This document shows, in pieces, positions 6,744 to 14,554 of a DNA stretch of 25,425 nucleotides (position 1 is its first letter; each line of letters begins with the position of its first letter). Location: positions 1-25,425 of the forward strand of contig JAICPP010000015.1 of the NCBI GenBank assembly GCA_025929805.1, in the 5' to 3' direction. The notes under the pieces are model-generated. The model ran no database searches. It was not told where the DNA came from and saw nothing but the letters and a program-made list of their open reading frames with translations. This DNA comes from Gemmatimonadales bacterium (GTDB lineage Bacteria > Gemmatimonadota > Gemmatimonadetes > Gemmatimonadales > GWC2-71-9). The position numbers were made by a program, and so were the translations under genes.

Positions 6744-7823
6744 ATGCGCATTGCCATTTCTACCGGGGGTGGTGACGCCCCCGGACTGAATGCGGTCATC
6801 CGGGCGGTGGTGCTCTCGGCCCACCATCGCGGATGGCGGTGCTACGGCATTCTACGGGGGTACGAAGGTTTGCTGAGCTTCGATGGGGTCATCCCCCTCG
6901 GACCAGCCCAGGTGCGCGGCATCACCCATCTCGGCGGCACGATCCTGGGCACGACGAATCGGGGCAATCCGTTCCGCTACATCCAAAAAGACGCTGAAGG
7001 CAAGGAACACGAGATCGACCGCTCGAGCGATCTGGTTGCCGCATTTCAGGCCAGCGGCTTCGATGCCTTGGTCTCCATCGGAGGAGATGGCAGCCTCCAA
7101 ATCTCATACGAGCTTTGGAAGAAGGGATTGCCGGTCGTCTGCGTGCCCAAGACGATCGACAACGATGTGAGTGGAACTCAGCGGTCCTTCGGATTCGATA
7201 CCGCCGTCAGCACCGCGACCGAGGCGATCGACCGGTTGCACTCCACGGCGGAAAGTCATGACCGGGTCATGGTGGTCGAGCTGATGGGCCGGTACGCCGG
7301 ATGGATTGCGCTGTACAGCGGGGTCTCCGGCAGCGCCGACGTCATTCTCCTTCCGGAGATCCCGTTTAACATCGAGAAAGTCTGCGCCAAGATCAAAAGC
7401 CGGGAGGCCGCTGGACGCCGGTTCAGCATCGTCGTTGTTGCCGAAGGTGCCCGTTCGGTCGACGGCAACGTAGAGCTGGTGGAGCGACGCGGAGTCGGAA
7501 CGGTCGATCGGCTGGGCGGAATCGCCAGCAAGGTGGCGCGCGCCATCGAGGTGTATACCGGGAAGGAGACTCGCACTCTCGTGCTGGGTCATCTTCAGCG
7601 GGGCGGATCACCGACCACGTACGACCGGTTGCTCGCGCTTCGGTTCGGCGCCGCCGCCGTACGGGCCATTGCGGAAAGGAGCTTTGGGGTCATGGTGGCA
7701 CTCAAGGGCTCCGGCATCGAGCAGGTGCCGCTGGACGAGATCGTGGGTCAATCCAAGAACGTGCCGCTGGACTCGGACACGATTGTGACGGCACGAGAGC
7801 TGGGAATCAGTCTGGGGGACTGA
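6744..7823 (+). CDS. pfkA: 6-phosphofructokinase
   Basis: Phosphorylates fructose 6-phosphate to fructose 1,6-bisphosphate in glycolysis. The 359-residue protein has the full family set: nucleotide loop GGGDAPGLNAVIRA (residues 8-21), GGDGS (113-117), the catalytic PKTIDND (135-141), and MGRYAGWIAL (181-190), which binds the sugar phosphate. The donor-determining positions are Gly116 (equivalent to E. coli 104) and Lys136 (equivalent to 124). Gly at the first position favours ATP, while Lys at the second is the residue usual in pyrophosphate-type and group III enzymes, so the phosphoryl donor is not settled by sequence alone. The ATG at 6744 follows the selenoprotein stop by 3 nt. A repeat array begins immediately after its stop codon. 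Confidence 0.93.
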   Translation: MRIAISTGGGDAPGLNAVIRAVVLSAHHRGWRCYGILRGYEGLLSFDGVIPLGPAQVRGITHLGGTILGTTNRGNPFRYIQKDAEGKEHEIDRSSDLVAAFQASGFDALVSIGGDGSLQISYELWKKGLPVVCVPKTIDNDVSGTQRSFGFDTAVSTATEAIDRLHSTAESHDRVMVVELMGRYAGWIALYSGVSGSADVILLPEIPFNIEKVCAKIKSREAAGRRFSIVVVAEGARSVDGNVELVERRGVGTVDRLGGIASKVARAIEVYTGKETRTLVLGHLQRGGSPTTYDRLLALRFGAAAVRAIAERSFGVMVALKGSGIEQVPLDEIVGQSKNVPLDSDTIVTARELGISLGD

Positions 7824-7889
7824 GAGTGAAGAGTGAAAAGTGAAAAGTGAAGAAGTCAAAGGTGAACAGTGAACAGTGAACAGTGAACT
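7824..7889. repeat. Heptamer array, left arm of an inverted pair (locus 2)
   Basis: Begins at the base after the pfkA stop codon. In the same phase the units read GTGAAGA, GTGAAAA, GTGAAAA, GTGAAGA, then a break (AGTCAAAG), then GTGAACA three times and GTGAACT. The order of unit types matches, inverted, that of the array at 8379-8441 on the other side of the four-helix-bundle gene. It is not CRISPR-like, because there are no spacers. Confidence 0.85.
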
Positions 7890-7894
7890 GCTGC

Positions 7895-8278
7895 CTAAAG
7901 GCGAGATTGTGTGTCTCTACCAGCAAGACTCCGGCGCCGCTTGAGCATTCCGAGCAGGATCCGTTCTGCCTCTCCATTCTGCTTTAACAGCTTTGCGCCG
8001 GTATTAGCCGGAATAGTCTCACATTCGAGAGCTAACCGCAGCAGCTCTCCCGTTTCCACTGCTGATCCGTAGGCTATGCCCAAGTGCCTGGTGAACGTCG
8101 GTGAGTTACCGAAGGTATACCCTTCAGCGATGTTGAGCTGAACGCTTAGCGAGGCTCTCTGAAGCTGGTTAAACAAGGCGCCCGCGCATGGCTTCCAAGA
8201 TGACCTTACGAGACGAATGACTCCGACACTCACGGCATGGGCTTCCTGCCAGGCTCGAAGGCTGGTGTGATCGCGCAC
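7895..8278 (-). CDS. Four-helix-bundle protein (23S rRNA-intervening-sequence protein family)
   Basis: A 127-residue protein resembling the IVP / four helix bundle family, originally found inside intervening sequences of 23S rRNA genes but common as stand-alone genes of unknown function. Family features seen are 'LRAWQEAHAVSVGVIRLV' in helix 1, 'QLQRASLSVQLNIAEGY' in helix 2 (the A-S-x-S-x-x-x-N-I-A-E-G signature), 'RHLGIAYGSAVETGELL' in helix 3 and a final charged helix. The start is GTG at 8278. The gene is alone on the minus strand between two plus-strand genes and is bracketed by inverted heptamer arrays, suggesting that gene and arrays may have arrived or moved as a unit. No rRNA sequence is adjacent. 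Confidence 0.82.
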   Translation of the reverse strand: MRDHTSLRAWQEAHAVSVGVIRLVRSSWKPCAGALFNQLQRASLSVQLNIAEGYTFGNSPTFTRHLGIAYGSAVETGELLRLALECETIPANTGAKLLKQNGEAERILLGMLKRRRSLAGRDTQSRL

Positions 8279-8284
8279 TTGTCA

Positions 8285-8321
8285 CCTTTAGGTAAGTGCC
8301 GGTCTGGCACCTAACCTAAGG
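8285..8321. other. Inverted repeat / hairpin upstream of the four-helix-bundle gene
   Basis: Arms CCTTTAGGTAAGTGCC (8285-8300) and GGCACCTAACCTAAGG (8306-8321) are imperfect inverted copies around a GGTCT loop. It lies 6 bp from the GTG start of the minus-strand four-helix-bundle gene, in what would be its 5' leader or promoter. It could be an operator, a leader hairpin or the end of a small mobile unit. Confidence 0.5.
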
Positions 8322-8378
8322 CGCGCGGGGATAACCATTTTCAGCCCGACGCGTTGCACCTTCCAGGGTTAATCTTCC

Positions 8379-8441
8379 TGTTCACTGTTCACTGTTCACT
8401 ATTCACTGTTCACTCTTCATTCTTCACTTTTCACTTCTCAC
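8379..8441. repeat. Nine consecutive heptamers, right arm of an inverted pair (locus 2)
   Basis: Nine units of exactly 7 bp with no break: TGTTCAC three times, TATTCAC, TGTTCAC, TCTTCAT, TCTTCAC, TTTTCAC, TTCTCAC. The array ends one base before the ATG of the oligopeptidase gene (8443), so it occupies the whole position where a ribosome-binding site would be. It is the inverted counterpart of 7824-7889. Confidence 0.88.
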
Positions 8442-8442
8442 C

Positions 8443-10563
8443 ATGCGAAAGTATCCGTTGACTCGGTCCGCCAACACGACCGAGGTTATCCACGGCGAAA
8501 CGATTCCCGATCCGTATCGTTGGCTGGAAGACGGAGAGTCCAGCGAAACCCGGCTGTGGACCGAGCGGCAAAATGAGTTCACCCGGGCCTACCTCGACGC
8601 GGTCCCGGCCCGCAAACGAATTCGAGCTCGCCTGGAGCAATTGCTGGGCATAGGTGTGCTGGGCGTCCCTACGCCGGCCGGTGGACATTACTTCTACTTA
8701 CGACGAGACGGAAACCAGAATCAACCGGTGCTCTATTGGCGCCGGGGTCGGACCGGTCAGGACCGGACCGCTGTGGACCCGAATGCCCTGAACCCTGCGG
8801 GTACTACTGCGCTGGATTGGTTCTATCCCAGCGAAGACGGACGGCTGCTCGCCTACGGCCTTTCCCAGGATGGCTCCGAGCAAAGCGTGCTCCACGTGCT
8901 CGAGGTGGCGAACGGGAGGCTGCTATCCGACCGCATTCCACGCACCCGTGCCGCATCGCTTGCCTGGGTACCCGATGGTTCCGGCTTCTACTACACCCGC
9001 TACCCGGCGGCCGGTGACGTGGCACGGGGAGAGGAGCACTATCACCGCGCTGTTTACTATCACCGGCTCGGTTCCGATCCCGCGGATGATCCGCCGATTT
9101 ACCAGCCGAGGGAGAAGGAGTTCTGGCCGGGAGTGAGCCTCTCGCCTGATGGGCGATGGCTGTTGATCAGTGTCGCCCGCACGTTCGATCAGACCGATCT
9201 GTATCTTCAGGATCTCGCAGCTGCCGGACCGCTCGTGCCGATTGCCGAAAATCTGCCCGCTTCCTTCGAGGGACAGATTGCCCATGGGCGGCTCTTCATC
9301 CGAACCAACCTCGATGCGCCCACCTATCGCCTCTACGAGGCCGCTCCTGAAAGGCCGGACCGGAGCTTCTGGCGAGAGATTGTGAGCCCTCGGGAAAACG
9401 CGGTGCTCGAAGGCCTCACCATTGCCGACGGCAAGCTGGCGCTCAGCTACCTGGAACGGGCTTCTTCCCGACTGCTACTGACGGACTTCGAAGGGCAGTC
9501 GGGTCGGGAGATCGTGCTGCCCACGCTCGGCAGCCTGTTTGGCGTCACTGCTGAGTGGAAAGGAGAAGAGATCTTCTACGGTTTTTCCTCTTATACCGTT
9601 CCGCCCGCGGTGTACCGGATCGATCTCTCGACCGGAACCACGGAGCTCTGGCAGCAGGTGCAGGCCGATATCGATCCGGGTCGGTTGGTGGTCGATCAGG
9701 TGAATTACCCTTCGCGGGACGGAACTCCCATCTCGATGTTCGTGGCGCATCGCCAGGGATTGAACCTGGGAGGAAACAACCCGACCTACCTGACCGGATA
9801 CGGCGGCTTCAACATCAGCATGACACCAGCGTTTTCCCGCTCGCTCCTGCTCTGGCTGGAGCAGGGCGGGGTCCTTGCCGTTCCTAACATCCGAGGCGGC
9901 GGAGAATACGGCGAGGGCTGGCATCAGGCCGGTATTCTGGGCAACAAGCAGAACAGCTTCGATGATTTCATCGGAGCTGCCGAGTGGTTGATCCAGCAGG
10001 GCTATACCCGCCCAGAGCGGCTGGCGGCGGCCGGTGGCTCCAATGGTGGTCTCCTAGTCGGTGCGGCTCTGACGCAGCGGCCGGAGCTCTTCCGCGCGGT
10101 TGTGATACAGGTGCCGCTGCTGGACATGTTGCGCTACCACCGCTTTCTCATTGCGAGGCTGTGGATCCCGGAGTATGGCTCACCGGATGATCCGGAGCAG
10201 TTCGGATGGCTGCGGGCCTACTCTCCTTACCACAAGGTCCAGCCGGGCTGGCCGTATCCGGCGGTGCTGCTGGCAACCGCAGAGAGCGACACCAGAGTCG
10301 ATCCGATGCACGCCCGAAAGATGGCGGCCCAATTACAGGCGGCGACCTCCGCAGACCGTCCCATTCTGCTCCGGTTGGAAGCGCGGGCCGGCCATGGAGC
10401 AGGCAAGCCACTCTCAAAGGTGGTGGACGAGCTGACCGACAGCTGGACCTTTGTGTTTTCGGAGTTGGGGGTTGAGTTTGATGCAGCTGGGAGCGCTCCC
10501 AGCCCTGGCTCATCTATAAGGAAGGAAGCCGCATGCGCTCTGAACTCCGAAACACGACAGTGA
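8443..10563 (+). CDS. Prolyl oligopeptidase family serine peptidase (S9A)
   Basis: A 706-residue cytoplasmic-type peptidase that cleaves short peptides after proline. The N-terminus 'PDPYRWLED' and the seven-bladed propeller region (about residues 70-420) precede the alpha/beta-hydrolase domain. The catalytic triad can be placed: Ser533 in GGSNGG, Asp620 in SDTRVDP, and His651 in RAGHGAGK. There is also the oxyanion-region GGGEYGEGWHQAG. No signal peptide is visible. The ATG at 8443 is supported by the family N-terminus, but the bases before it are a heptamer array with no ribosome-binding site. The 3' end overlaps the DoxX-like gene by 31 bp, so the two are translationally coupled. The last ~20 residues look poorly conserved. 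Confidence 0.95.
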   Translation: MRKYPLTRSANTTEVIHGETIPDPYRWLEDGESSETRLWTERQNEFTRAYLDAVPARKRIRARLEQLLGIGVLGVPTPAGGHYFYLRRDGNQNQPVLYWRRGRTGQDRTAVDPNALNPAGTTALDWFYPSEDGRLLAYGLSQDGSEQSVLHVLEVANGRLLSDRIPRTRAASLAWVPDGSGFYYTRYPAAGDVARGEEHYHRAVYYHRLGSDPADDPPIYQPREKEFWPGVSLSPDGRWLLISVARTFDQTDLYLQDLAAAGPLVPIAENLPASFEGQIAHGRLFIRTNLDAPTYRLYEAAPERPDRSFWREIVSPRENAVLEGLTIADGKLALSYLERASSRLLLTDFEGQSGREIVLPTLGSLFGVTAEWKGEEIFYGFSSYTVPPAVYRIDLSTGTTELWQQVQADIDPGRLVVDQVNYPSRDGTPISMFVAHRQGLNLGGNNPTYLTGYGGFNISMTPAFSRSLLLWLEQGGVLAVPNIRGGGEYGEGWHQAGILGNKQNSFDDFIGAAEWLIQQGYTRPERLAAAGGSNGGLLVGAALTQRPELFRAVVIQVPLLDMLRYHRFLIARLWIPEYGSPDDPEQFGWLRAYSPYHKVQPGWPYPAVLLATAESDTRVDPMHARKMAAQLQAATSADRPILLRLEARAGHGAGKPLSKVVDELTDSWTFVFSELGVEFDAAGSAPSPGSSIRKEAACALNSETRQ

Positions 10564-11072
10564 CCCTGAGTCACCCCGCTGAGTGGCTGGCCGTGTTACG
10601 AATCGTGGTGGGACTCTATTTCGTCAAGTCGCTGATTACAAAGATGAGCTTCGGACTGGTGGCCGGCGTGCTTCCGGTGCCGGCAGTAAGCGAGCGATGG
10701 CTCAACGTGATGCCCAAGATCGTCGCGCGTCAGGCGTCGGACAACCCTCTGTCCTTCTACAAGCACTTTCTGGATGGAACTGTTCTTCCCAACAGCAGCC
10801 TGTTCGCGCAGCTCACCGCGTGGGGCGAAACGGTGGTCGGCATAGGACTGACACTGGGCTTGCTCACGGGATTGGCTTCATTGGTAGGTCTCTTTCTGGT
10901 GACGAACTACGGGCTCGCTACCCAGTGGATGAGTCCGGGTCAACAGGGTTTCCACCTCGTGCTCTTCTTTCTCATGCTGGCGTTCTTTTTTGCCCGTGCG
11001 GGGCGGACCTGGGGATTCGACCGATGGCTGGCTCGGCGCGGAGGCTTATTGAGTCGGAGACCCTTTTCCTGA
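10533..11072 (+). CDS. DoxX-like integral membrane protein
   Basis: A 179-residue protein resembling the DoxX / thiosulfate:quinone oxidoreductase DoxD-type family. Predicted hydrophobic segments lie at about residues 17-33, 90-115, 118-135 and 142-158. The first helix reads 'LAVLRIVVGLYFVKSL', and a later segment 'GETVVGIGLTLGLLTGLASLVG' has the family's glutamate. The function of most family members is undefined, often membrane redox or stress-related. The ATG at 10533 has an AAGGAAG site just upstream, inside the end of the oligopeptidase gene. It converges with the exported-protein gene at 11074, with a single base between the two stops, so no terminator fits there. Confidence 0.8.
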   Translation: MRSELRNTTVTLSHPAEWLAVLRIVVGLYFVKSLITKMSFGLVAGVLPVPAVSERWLNVMPKIVARQASDNPLSFYKHFLDGTVLPNSSLFAQLTAWGETVVGIGLTLGLLTGLASLVGLFLVTNYGLATQWMSPGQQGFHLVLFFLMLAFFFARAGRTWGFDRWLARRGGLLSRRPFS

Positions 11073-11073
11073 T

Positions 11074-11583
11074 TTAGCGTACCACCCGAGGGCTGGGGCC
11101 GGACCGCATGCCACCCACCACTCCATCCGCTTCGCAGCGGGCGTGCTCCCGGCTGTACAGCAAACAGAAGACTCCATCTGCGTGCCACCGGTCGTACCAC
11201 AGCCGCATGGCAATGCGGTCCTGAGCTGAAAACCTCGTGGAAGGGCTCTCATCGGTGAACATGGCGATATGGGTGTGCACCGTTCCCGACCATTCAGGAG
11301 GGCCGCACTGTTCCACCGAGGCAGTGGCGGATATCCCCATGGAATCCGCATCTACTGGGGCCAACGTGGCGACCCGGGTCACCAGCACGGTGTCGTTGCG
11401 GATGCTGCTTGCCAAGCAGGCGACTCGCTCCTCTTGGAGAGCCACGCTTTCCTGCCAGAGATTGCGCAAGGCGGTTCCGGCTTCAGGACTGAATTTGAAA
11501 GTAGGTTTGGCGGGCTGGTTTTGAGCAACGAGGGGGACGGCAGCAATCCAGAGCAGCGCACCGATCCTGGCCGCGAGGCGCAT
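11074..11583 (-). CDS. Exported protein with a JAMM-like metal motif (paralogue A)
   Basis: A 169-residue precursor with a signal peptide (residues 1 to about 20, ending VPLVAQ). It is a clear tandem paralogue of the next gene. Shared features are a 'VACLA' cysteine, 'SxGxSAxASxExCGPPEWxGTVHTH', an F-S-x-x-D segment about 13 residues after the HxH, and 'DGxFCLLYS'. The Glu..HxH..S-x-x-D order recalls the JAMM/JAB1 zinc-peptidase motif, but the spacing between HxH and S is longer than canonical (about 13 instead of 7), so this is a hypothesis. Four cysteines are shared by both paralogues. The start is ATG at 11583, which gives the signal peptide; an upstream in-frame extension is rejected. It is the last gene of the xox cluster. 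No specific function can be assigned. Confidence 0.7.
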   Translation of the reverse strand: MRLAARIGALLWIAAVPLVAQNQPAKPTFKFSPEAGTALRNLWQESVALQEERVACLASSIRNDTVLVTRVATLAPVDADSMGISATASVEQCGPPEWSGTVHTHIAMFTDESPSTRFSAQDRIAMRLWYDRWHADGVFCLLYSREHARCEADGVVGGMRSGPSPRVVR

Positions 11584-11591
11584 CGACGCTT

Positions 11592-12089
11592 TCAGTATTT
11601 TGACCGGGGGAACAGCACTGCCCCACTGGGTCCTTCGATCTCGCAGATTACATCGTCTCCGCTGTAGAGCAGACAAAAGATCCCGTCCACCCGCCAGCGC
11701 TGCCACCACATCATCATGATGCTGCGGTCGGCACCGGAGAATAGAGAGTAAGGGCTACGACCATCCCGAAGCGCCACGTGGGTGTGAACGGTTCCCCGCC
11801 ACTCCGGTGGCCCGCAGCTCTCCAGTGAAGCCCCCGCCGAGACTCCAAGTGAATCGGCAGCGCCGTTCGAAAGTGGCAGGACCCGGGAGATCCGTACTTC
11901 ATCCTCCTCGAGGGTCGCTGCTAGGCAAGCCACCTGCTCGACTTTCGCGGCCGAGCTGGCGTCCCACAGACGGTGCAGCTCTCGGCTGGAGTCGCCCTCG
12001 AACCGGAACGCTGTGGGAGTCGCTCCCGGGGTATCTGCCGCCAGGAGGAGCGGTAGCGCCAACGCGAGCCACCGCGGGAAGGAGTTCAC
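11592..12089 (-). CDS. Exported protein with a JAMM-like metal motif (paralogue B)
   Basis: A 165-residue precursor: signal peptide with a hydrophobic LALALPLLLA core (residues 7-16) and cleavage near residue 23. The mature part shares the paralogue A core: VACLA, LESCGPPEWRGTVHTH, LFSGADR and DGIFCLLYS. The possible metal ligands are the Glu before CGPPEW, both His of HTH and the Asp of SGAD. Its ATG (12089) overlaps the stop of the beta-propeller gene (ATGA), and its stop is 8 nt before paralogue A, so the three are translationally coupled. Location after xoxFJG suggests a periplasmic or outer-envelope role connected to that system. The family is not recognised by me beyond this motif. Confidence 0.72.
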   Translation of the reverse strand: MNSFPRWLALALPLLLAADTPGATPTAFRFEGDSSRELHRLWDASSAAKVEQVACLAATLEEDEVRISRVLPLSNGAADSLGVSAGASLESCGPPEWRGTVHTHVALRDGRSPYSLFSGADRSIMMMWWQRWRVDGIFCLLYSGDDVICEIEGPSGAVLFPRSKY

Positions 12090-13201
12090 GACTCAGTGGA
12101 GCGGGGGGAGGGGCCGGTGGCTACTCCCCAGGGAATTTTACCCACCGGGATCTTCTTGATGACCCGCAGTTTGCCGGTATCCAGCACGCTGACATCGTTG
12201 GACGGCCCATTCGCCGTATACAGCTTGGATCCGTCGCTGGTGAGCGCGATTCCCCAGGGACGCTGCCCGACCGGAATGGTGGCCGTGACCGTATTGGTTG
12301 CCGCGTCTATCACGGAGACTGTCCCGCCCCGCCCATTGGCGACGTAGACCCGCCGGTCATCGGGCGACACCACAATGCCCATCGGCTTGGAGTCTTTGGG
12401 CAGCTGAAAGACCTTGCTGACTTTCCGTGAGGGTAGTTCGATGACCCAGACGGTCCCATCCATCTCCGACGTTGCGTACGCCCGCGTCCCATTGGAGTTG
12501 AAAGCCAGATCACGAGGACGCTTACCGACCTTGATCTTGGTGATGACCTTGCCGGTCTTCGTGTCCAGCAGCGTGAGATTGTGATCGGTTTCGCCGGTCA
12601 CCCATACCGTCGAGCCGTCAGGATGCAGGCGGACTCCCTCCGGCTCCTTCCCCACGGCAACGGTCGAACGGATCTTCCCGCTGGCAATATCCACGATGGA
12701 CGCGGAGTCAGCGTCTTCATTTGATACGAACAGGGTTGTGCCATCCCGGCTGATATCGAACGCCTCCGGATCGGAGCCGCCGGGCAGCACCCGTGAGACC
12801 TTCCGTTGGATCACGTCCACCATGGCGATGCCATCTTTGCTCTTGTCCGCCTTGAGCTTCTCACACTCCTCATCGGGCATGGTGGGAGGGCACTTGGGCG
12901 AGCCGCTGAGCGCAACGAATACGGTTCGTCCGTCCTGAGACACTCGCACCCCGCGAGGACGGGTCCCCACCGGAATGGTTGCAATGACGCTGTCGGAGCG
13001 AGTGTCTATGACGCTTAGATTCTGGGAATCTTCGTTGGTCACGTACGCGAGCTCGGCAGATCCCGCCGCGGCCGCCGTGCCAACCGAAGACTCGGCAGTG
13101 TCGGAACGGCCGCCCAGGTCGGGCTGGTCCTGGCGGCACGCTACGCCGAAAACGACCGCAGTGAGGGCAGTCATCCTCGCTACGCAGATGTCACTTAGCA
13201 T
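12086..13201 (-). CDS. YVTN-repeat beta-propeller protein, probable lipoprotein
   Basis: A 371-residue beta-propeller of the YncE / PQQ-associated type. After an N-terminal membrane segment ending in 'FGVAC' (a weak lipobox, Cys22), there are about seven blades. Each has the signature x-YVTNxxxxxLSVIDTxxxxVxATIPVGxxPRGVxxSxDGxxVFV or a close variant. Such propellers are regularly found in PQQ-alcohol-dehydrogenase gene clusters; their biochemical role is not established (a cofactor or partner binding platform is plausible). The start ATG at 13201 has a GAAGG site. It overlaps the pentapeptide gene by 11 nt and the next gene by 4 nt. A short Cys-containing insertion (KCPPTMPDEECEKLK) interrupts an early blade. 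Confidence 0.88.
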   Translation of the reverse strand: MLSDICVARMTALTAVVFGVACRQDQPDLGGRSDTAESSVGTAAAAGSAELAYVTNEDSQNLSVIDTRSDSVIATIPVGTRPRGVRVSQDGRTVFVALSGSPKCPPTMPDEECEKLKADKSKDGIAMVDVIQRKVSRVLPGGSDPEAFDISRDGTTLFVSNEDADSASIVDIASGKIRSTVAVGKEPEGVRLHPDGSTVWVTGETDHNLTLLDTKTGKVITKIKVGKRPRDLAFNSNGTRAYATSEMDGTVWVIELPSRKVSKVFQLPKDSKPMGIVVSPDDRRVYVANGRGGTVSVIDAATNTVTATIPVGQRPWGIALTSDGSKLYTANGPSNDVSVLDTGKLRVIKKIPVGKIPWGVATGPSPRSTES

Positions 13202-14075
13202 CGAATTTCGCCTTCTCCCGATTACGAACCTGATCGAGCCCCTCGATCTTGCTGAGTCCCACTACCTGGGTAAAGAGTGCCTCGTCGATGTTGGCTTTGG
13301 CCAGCTTGGCCCCAGTCAGGTCCGCCCGGGTTAGATCGGTTTGAATCAAATCTGCATACATCAGGTTGGTCCGGACCAGCTTTGCGCCGGTCAAATCGGC
13401 GTGCGACAGGTCAGCCTTGAACAGATTTGCCTCCGACAGGTCGGCCCCACTCAAATCAGCCCCAATGAAAGTGGCTCGCATGACGCCCATGGACTGATTA
13501 CCGGGATCGGCGCCGGCATTGGCGCCCCGGAGGCTCGCGCCGGCCAGCTTGGCGCCTCGGAGGTATCCGATGATCCTCGTTCCGTCCAGCTTGGCGCTGC
13601 TGAGGTCGGCTGACTCGAGTATGGTGGCAAACAGGCTGGCCCCTTCCAGATTGGCTCGTTGGAAGTTGGCTCGCCGGAGCACACTGCCGTCGAGGTTTGC
13701 TCGGCTGAGGTCCGCGTCGGCCAGGACGGCGTCGGTGAGGTCGGAGGCGAACAGGTTGGCGCCGACCAGCTTGGTGCCCACTAGACGGGCGCCAGTGAGA
13801 TCTGCCCGCTTGAAGTTCACGCCATTCAAATTCAAGCCGCTAAGATCTGCCTGACGGAGATCAGGAGCACTGGCGTCGGTGGCAGCCGCCAGTTTGGACT
13901 TCAACGTGGCCAGGTCCATTCGCGAGCGCGGGGTGTCGACCACCCATGCCGACTTTGCTGCCCGGGCGAGACGCTGCGCCACGGAGTGGGACTCTCTCAG
14001 GCATTGTGTTGCTGGAGCCGCATCGGCGGTGGATGGCACCGAGCCGAGTAGGAAGAGGGCTTGCAGGAGACCCAT
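13191..14075 (-). CDS. Exported pentapeptide-repeat protein
   Basis: A 294-residue precursor: signal peptide (residues 1 to about 20, ALFLLGSVPSTADAA), a helical segment (about 25-70), then about 40 pentapeptides of the A(D/N)LxX type from residue 72 to about 275, forming a right-handed quadrilateral beta-helix. The regular array is interrupted once by 'NAGADPGNQSMGVMRAT', probably a loop. The function of exported pentapeptide proteins is unknown. This one sits inside the xox cluster, 11 nt after xoxG, which is unusual for the family. The ATG at 14075 is chosen because it yields the signal peptide; the frame is open upstream into xoxG but carries no export signal there. Confidence 0.88.
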   Translation of the reverse strand: MGLLQALFLLGSVPSTADAAPATQCLRESHSVAQRLARAAKSAWVVDTPRSRMDLATLKSKLAAATDASAPDLRQADLSGLNLNGVNFKRADLTGARLVGTKLVGANLFASDLTDAVLADADLSRANLDGSVLRRANFQRANLEGASLFATILESADLSSAKLDGTRIIGYLRGAKLAGASLRGANAGADPGNQSMGVMRATFIGADLSGADLSEANLFKADLSHADLTGAKLVRTNLMYADLIQTDLTRADLTGAKLAKANIDEALFTQVVGLSKIEGLDQVRNREKAKFDAK

Positions 14076-14086
14076 AGGCCGTCCGT

Positions 14087-14503
14087 TCAGGTCTCGGGCT
14101 TCACCGCAGGCCGGCCGGGCCCGACCTTGGCATCGCTCCGAGCTTTCACGTAAGCGTACATCTTCTCGATAGTGGGCATCTCCATGCCAAGAGCGCACCA
14201 CGATGGCATCCCCTTGGCCGGCCTTCCGGCACAGACCGTCTGAACGAAGAGCTCTTTGGTGTTGATCGGGCCGTCTGGCTTGAGCGACAGCAGCAAGTGG
14301 GGAGCGATCGTGGTTCCCTGTACGTCTTCCCCGTGGCAGCGCGCGCAGTTCAGGTTGTATTGCTTCCAGCCGTCGTACACGTCCTGCGAAACGGTGTCCT
14401 TTGGCGCTTGGTGATATTGATCCCGGAGTTCCTGCGTTTCGGCTCTGGATGTGAGTGCGAGTAGCGCGGCCATGAGGGAAGCTGCTGTCCGGATCAGGTT
14501 CAT
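14087..14503 (-). CDS. xoxG: Methanol-dehydrogenase-associated cytochrome c (XoxG-like)
   Basis: The presumed electron acceptor of XoxF: a periplasmic haem c protein that passes electrons to the terminal oxidase. The 138-residue precursor has a signal peptide (1 to about 21) and one haem site C53-A-R-C-H57. 'GMPSWCALGMEMPTIEKMYAYVKARSD' provides the likely axial Met and is characteristic of cytochromes next to PQQ alcohol dehydrogenases. An additional Cys pair (VCAGRP and SWCALG) flanks this segment and could form a disulfide. It lies after xoxJ with a 51-nt gap, completing the order xoxF-xoxJ-xoxG. XoxG rather than MxaG is inferred from the neighbouring XoxF-type dehydrogenase. Confidence 0.85.
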   Translation of the reverse strand: MNLIRTAASLMAALLALTSRAETQELRDQYHQAPKDTVSQDVYDGWKQYNLNCARCHGEDVQGTTIAPHLLLSLKPDGPINTKELFVQTVCAGRPAKGMPSWCALGMEMPTIEKMYAYVKARSDAKVGPGRPAVKPET

Positions 14504-14554
14504 GCGTCCTGGTATCCTTCCGTGCCGGCTGCCACTGAGCAGCGAGTTGATGCC

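Noticed and set aside
7895..8278. 23S rRNA intervening sequence
   Set aside because: The protein is of the IVP family, but no 23S rRNA sequence surrounds it.
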